DNA of 64,000 nucleotides from UMGS1696 sp964623635. GTDB taxonomy: Bacteria > Bacillota > Clostridia > Oscillospirales > CAG-272. Made by a program: the position numbers and the translations under genes. The stretch spans positions 7,773 to 71,772 of the forward strand of contig CAZUUA010000009.1 of assembly GCA_964623635.1 (NCBI GenBank), read 5' to 3'. The notes under the pieces are model-generated. The model made no database searches. It worked only from the letters and a program-made list of their open reading frames with translations, and had not been told where the DNA came from. Shown here piece after piece: positions 61,094 through 64,000 of this stretch (position 1 is the stretch's first letter; each line of letters opens with the position of its first letter).

Positions 61094-62560
61094 ATGAAAC
61101 GAAGCGAACGGATCTTTTGCCTGCTGCTGGCGGCTTTGCTGCTGCTGTCCGGCTGCGGCACAAGCGAGGTGGACACAGGTGCCGACACCACAGCGGCGTT
61201 GGATACGGAAACCGAAACGGTGGAGGAAACCGTTGCTGAACCCGATCTGCCGTACAAAACCTTTGACGGACAGGCACTGCGGCTGCTCTATGCCAACGAT
61301 GCCGGTGTGCCCTATTCCGTGAATGACCTGTGGACGGATGGGCTGACCGGTGAGGTGGTCAACGATGCGGTGTACCATCGGAACATGGCGCTGGAGGAAA
61401 AGTTCGATATCACACTGCAGGCCGATGTGCAGAACCAACGATATGCGGTCCGGGATAAGGCAAAGAAGGAGATCACCGGCGGTATTTCCAGCTTTGATTT
61501 GATGTTTGAAGAATGCAACCAGGCCTATCCAATGGCGCTGGAAGGGATGTTCTACAACTGGCTGGAGCTGTCCCACATCGATATGGATGCGGACTATTGG
61601 GATTCCAATGCACGGGACGGACTGTCGCTCCGGGGCAAGCTGTATCCCATGGTCAGCGATATCTCCATGATCCCCTCGGCACAGGCCCGGTATCTGTACA
61701 TCAACAAGACCATGGCAGCTCGGTATGGCCTGACGATTCCCTATGACGACGTGCGTGACGGCACCTGGACCATGGACAAGTTTATGGATATGGTGGTGGC
61801 GGTGTCGGAGGATCTGAACGGCGACGGCGTCATGGACAGCTACGACCAGTTCGGGATGCTGACGGAAAATCCGGAATTCTTTATCGTAGGCTGCGGCGTG
61901 GTGCTGGCAGAGAAAAACGACCGGGACGAGCCAGAATTCTGCTTTGTGAGCGAGCGGACGGTGTCGGTGTTGGAAAAGGTATCGACGTTATTAAACGACA
62001 AGGATCACACGCTGTCCTTTGACGATACGGCCAAGGGACGGGACATTTCCGGCTTCAACCACATCTTCGACTACGGACGTTCCCGTTTTGCGGCAGGACA
62101 ATTCTTGTTCGTACAGAATGGGGCCGGGATCTCCTCCCAGTTCACGGATATGGAGGACGAATATGGGATGCTGCCCAATCCGAAGCTGGACGAGGAGCAG
62201 GATAGCTATTACCACCTGATGGATGCTTTTGCGCCCATGATGTTTTTGCCGGCCACCCTGGAGGATCCGGAGATGCTGGGGATGTGCGCCGAATATTGGA
62301 GCTGGCTATCCTCTACGTCTGTAAAAGAAGCATACTATGAGACCACCATGAAGAAGAAGCGTGTGAATGCACCGGACGACGCAGAGATGCTGGACATTGT
62401 GCGTAACAGCTGCCGATACGAGATCACGTACATTTACGACACCGGAGCATTGGGTGTTCTGCGTGGTGCCGCCGGCAAGGGAAACCTGATGTCGTCCTGG
62501 GCATCGCAGGAGAAGGCGGTGAACACGAAGCTGCAGAAGCTGCTGGATACGCTGGGGTAA
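61094..62560 (+). CDS. extracellular solute-binding lipoprotein
   Basis: A 488-residue lipoprotein, lipobox LLSGC (Cys21), with a Thr/Glu-rich linker to about residue 55. The body looks like a type 1 sugar-type binding protein in its long form: TFDGQALRLLYANDAGV, FDLMFEECNQAYPMALEGMFYNWLEL, VSDISMIPSAQARYLYINKTMAARYGLTIPYDDVRDGTWTMDKF and ADLNGDGVMDSYDQFGM-type calcium-like loop. No permease is next to it, so it would work with a transporter coded elsewhere or as an orphan sensor. AAAGGAG lies 8 nt before ATG. Repeat copies D and E bracket the gene. Confidence 0.75.
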   Translation: MKRSERIFCLLLAALLLLSGCGTSEVDTGADTTAALDTETETVEETVAEPDLPYKTFDGQALRLLYANDAGVPYSVNDLWTDGLTGEVVNDAVYHRNMALEEKFDITLQADVQNQRYAVRDKAKKEITGGISSFDLMFEECNQAYPMALEGMFYNWLELSHIDMDADYWDSNARDGLSLRGKLYPMVSDISMIPSAQARYLYINKTMAARYGLTIPYDDVRDGTWTMDKFMDMVVAVSEDLNGDGVMDSYDQFGMLTENPEFFIVGCGVVLAEKNDRDEPEFCFVSERTVSVLEKVSTLLNDKDHTLSFDDTAKGRDISGFNHIFDYGRSRFAAGQFLFVQNGAGISSQFTDMEDEYGMLPNPKLDEEQDSYYHLMDAFAPMMFLPATLEDPEMLGMCAEYWSWLSSTSVKEAYYETTMKKKRVNAPDDAEMLDIVRNSCRYEITYIYDTGALGVLRGAAGKGNLMSSWASQEKAVNTKLQKLLDTLG

Positions 62561-62570
62561 TCACCATTCG

Positions 62571-62770
62571 CCTACAGCGCACGGTGTGACTCCATGGAGT
62601 GACCCCATGTGCCCTTGGTTTTCTTCCAACTGCGTTGGGCTTACGGACGTGTTGTTTTCCCGAAGAGTTTCGGAAAATCCCACGGGATAAAAAGCCGTAC
62701 GCCAGTACAAACCGAACCAAGGCCAATGGAGTAACTCCTGTCAACCTGCGCCCAACGCCAGTTGGAAGAA
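62571..62770. repeat. palindromic intergenic repeat, copy E (long form)
   Basis: Starts 11 nt after the lipoprotein stop. GCGTTGGGC (62632-62640) pairs with GCCCAACGC (62750-62758); inside lies a TTTTCCCGAA/TTCGGAAAA hairpin, as in copy B. Confidence 0.8.
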
Positions 62771-62791
62771 AAATGTGGTGTCGGGACCCAC

Positions 62792-62820
62792 TTGACAACA
62801 CCACCTCGTTGTGGTACAAT
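62792..62820 (+). promoter_or_regulatory. promoter of the deacetylase gene
   Basis: TTGACA and TACAAT with a 17-nt spacer, 22 nt after repeat E. Confidence 0.8.
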
Positions 62821-62868
62821 ATTTGTGTAGAATATTGTCGGAATGTCCGACGTGGCGGAGGAAATGGT

Positions 62869-63912
62869 ATGCGGATTCGTCCTTTATATATGATCATGTC
62901 GTTGGTACTGGCGTGCAGCCTGCTTTTGGTGGGGTGTAGCGATCCTGCCGTTATGGTCAGTGAGACCGGTGGTGTGGAACGGCCGAGTATGGGGAATGTG
63001 GTGCCGACAGAGACAAGCGGTGAGACTGCCAATGGAGATTTGTCGGAGACTACACCGGTGTCCACACCCGTGCCGACCGTCACCGAACCCACGGCCACGC
63101 TGCAAAATGGCAAGTATGTGTACGTCATGCCCAAGCCGGATCGGTCGAGGCTTTCCGATCTGTCGGACGTAAAAAGTCTCTCAAAGGCGCTGTTCTCCGA
63201 TGCCGGTCAGAGCACCGACTGGTACTACGGCAAGACCACAAGAGATCTGACCACCGGCGAGGTCACCTACGTTTGGGATCGGTCTGCCGATACGTTGGCA
63301 CTGCTGGACAAATACGGTGCGGTGTACCGGAAGAACCAGGACGAAAAGGTCTGCTACTTCACCTTTGACTGCGGCTACGAAAACGGCTGGACGGAACCGA
63401 TCCTGGATGTACTCAAGGAAAAGAACGTGCCGGGGCTGTTCTTTGTGGTGGGACACTATGTGGAAACAGCGCCGGACATCATCGGTCGGATGTATGACGA
63501 AGGGCATCTCGTTGGCAACCACACCTACAACCATCCCAACATGGTAACAGACGTGGATGAAAATAAGTTCATCGAGGAGATCACATCCTTAGAGGATGCG
63601 CTCTCTGCCCTGTATCCGGACGCACCGACTCCCATCTATTGGCGACCGCCGTACGGGGCCTGCAACGAATGGACGCTGGCCATGGCTGACAAGCTGGGTC
63701 TGACCACGGTGCTGTGGAGCTTTGCCTATTACGACTATGTGGAGACGGAACAAATGGATCCGGCGGCCGCTCTCGAAAAGGCGAAGATGGGTCTGCACAA
63801 CGGATGCGTGTATCTGTTCCACTGTGTGGGCAGCACCAACCCGGCAATCCTGGGCGACCTGATCGACTATATCCGTGGAGAAGGCTACGAGATCCGACCC
63901 ATGTGTCAGTGA
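62869..63912 (+). CDS. pdaA: PdaA-like polysaccharide deacetylase lipoprotein
   Basis: A 347-residue lipoprotein (LLLVGC, Cys23; Thr/Pro-rich linker to about 75). The NodB domain has CYFTFDCGYENGWTEPILDVLKEKNVPGLFFVVGH (catalytic Asp167), the metal motif GNHTYNHPN (His218, His222), WRPPYGACN and LFHC. The DxGYENG form is that of PdaA, which makes muramic delta-lactam in spore cortex; DCGYENG replaces the usual DNGYENG. GGAGG is 7 nt before ATG. The tail 63913-64000 holds only a TGCTGT/ACAGCA hairpin. Confidence 0.82.
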   Translation: MRIRPLYMIMSLVLACSLLLVGCSDPAVMVSETGGVERPSMGNVVPTETSGETANGDLSETTPVSTPVPTVTEPTATLQNGKYVYVMPKPDRSRLSDLSDVKSLSKALFSDAGQSTDWYYGKTTRDLTTGEVTYVWDRSADTLALLDKYGAVYRKNQDEKVCYFTFDCGYENGWTEPILDVLKEKNVPGLFFVVGHYVETAPDIIGRMYDEGHLVGNHTYNHPNMVTDVDENKFIEEITSLEDALSALYPDAPTPIYWRPPYGACNEWTLAMADKLGLTTVLWSFAYYDYVETEQMDPAAALEKAKMGLHNGCVYLFHCVGSTNPAILGDLIDYIRGEGYEIRPMCQ

Positions 63913-64000
63913 ATCTTTGGAAAACAAAAAGACATACGAGCTTTGCTGTTCTGCACCAAATTGTGCGGACAGCACAAAAAAGACCTGTATGGTAGTAGAT

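Noticed and set aside
62599..62868. N-terminal extension of the deacetylase gene through repeat E
   Set aside because: The added residues are repeat translation; the lipoprotein signal and GGAGG site fix the start at 62869, and a consensus promoter lies within the extension.
1..64000. tRNA, rRNA, tmRNA or SRP RNA genes
   Set aside because: Read for T-loop and conserved core sequences on both strands; none convincing was found.

Overview
The window is visibly G+C-rich DNA from a low-G+C-lineage Gram-positive relative, most likely a gut-type Clostridia (Bacillota; Oscillospirales-like by gene content, not certain). The evidence is the Firmicutes-style S10-spc-alpha ribosomal gene order including map, a KOW protein and infA, a CIRCE-controlled groESL, zinc-type rpsN and rpmF, DUF1934 and DUF4358 proteins, strong AGGAGG ribosome binding sites and sigma-A promoters with 17-nt spacers. 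A run of 100 N at 43424-43523 shows that this is a scaffolded draft assembly.

Layout. 1-5954 (minus): the packaging and head genes of a phage (small regulators, terminase, portal, scaffold, coat) starting at a consensus promoter, with no integrase, repressor or replication genes on the side that is visible. 6027-10000 (plus): histidinol phosphatase, EamA exporter, MATE exporter and a DUF1934 protein. 10087-13194 (minus): small membrane protein, beta-helix lipoprotein, polysaccharide flippase. 13353-15536 (minus): groESL with CIRCE. 15992-34535 (minus): the ribosomal super-operon from rpsJ to rplQ, complete in gene content but interrupted by unusually long, structured spacers. 34741-40483 (plus): membrane protein, TelA, TPM-domain protein and an ABC-F ATPase. 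40734-42437 (minus): rpmF with its YceD partner and a membrane protein. 42566-45880 (plus): a fused ABC ATPase-permease broken by an assembly gap at a 48-bp tandem repeat. 46110-52195 (minus): DUF4358 lipoprotein, SGNH hydrolase and a 1351-residue S-layer-homology protein. 52332-59504: a nucleoside uptake and purine salvage locus (ATPase and two permeases on plus; nucleoside hydrolase, binding lipoprotein and xpt on minus). 59589-63912: cysteine desulfurase, a solute-binding lipoprotein and a PdaA-like deacetylase.

Cross-cutting signals: (i) a palindromic intergenic repeat family present at five places, two copies of which bracket the solute-binding lipoprotein gene; (ii) a purine-rich repeat lying at or just after three stop codons; (iii) tandem repeats derived from gene ends (after rplQ and after the ABC transporter); (iv) compact, multi-helix structures in the spacers of the ribosomal operon; (v) a four-half-site operator over the nucleoside hydrolase start. 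No tRNA, rRNA, CRISPR array or insertion sequence was recognised.
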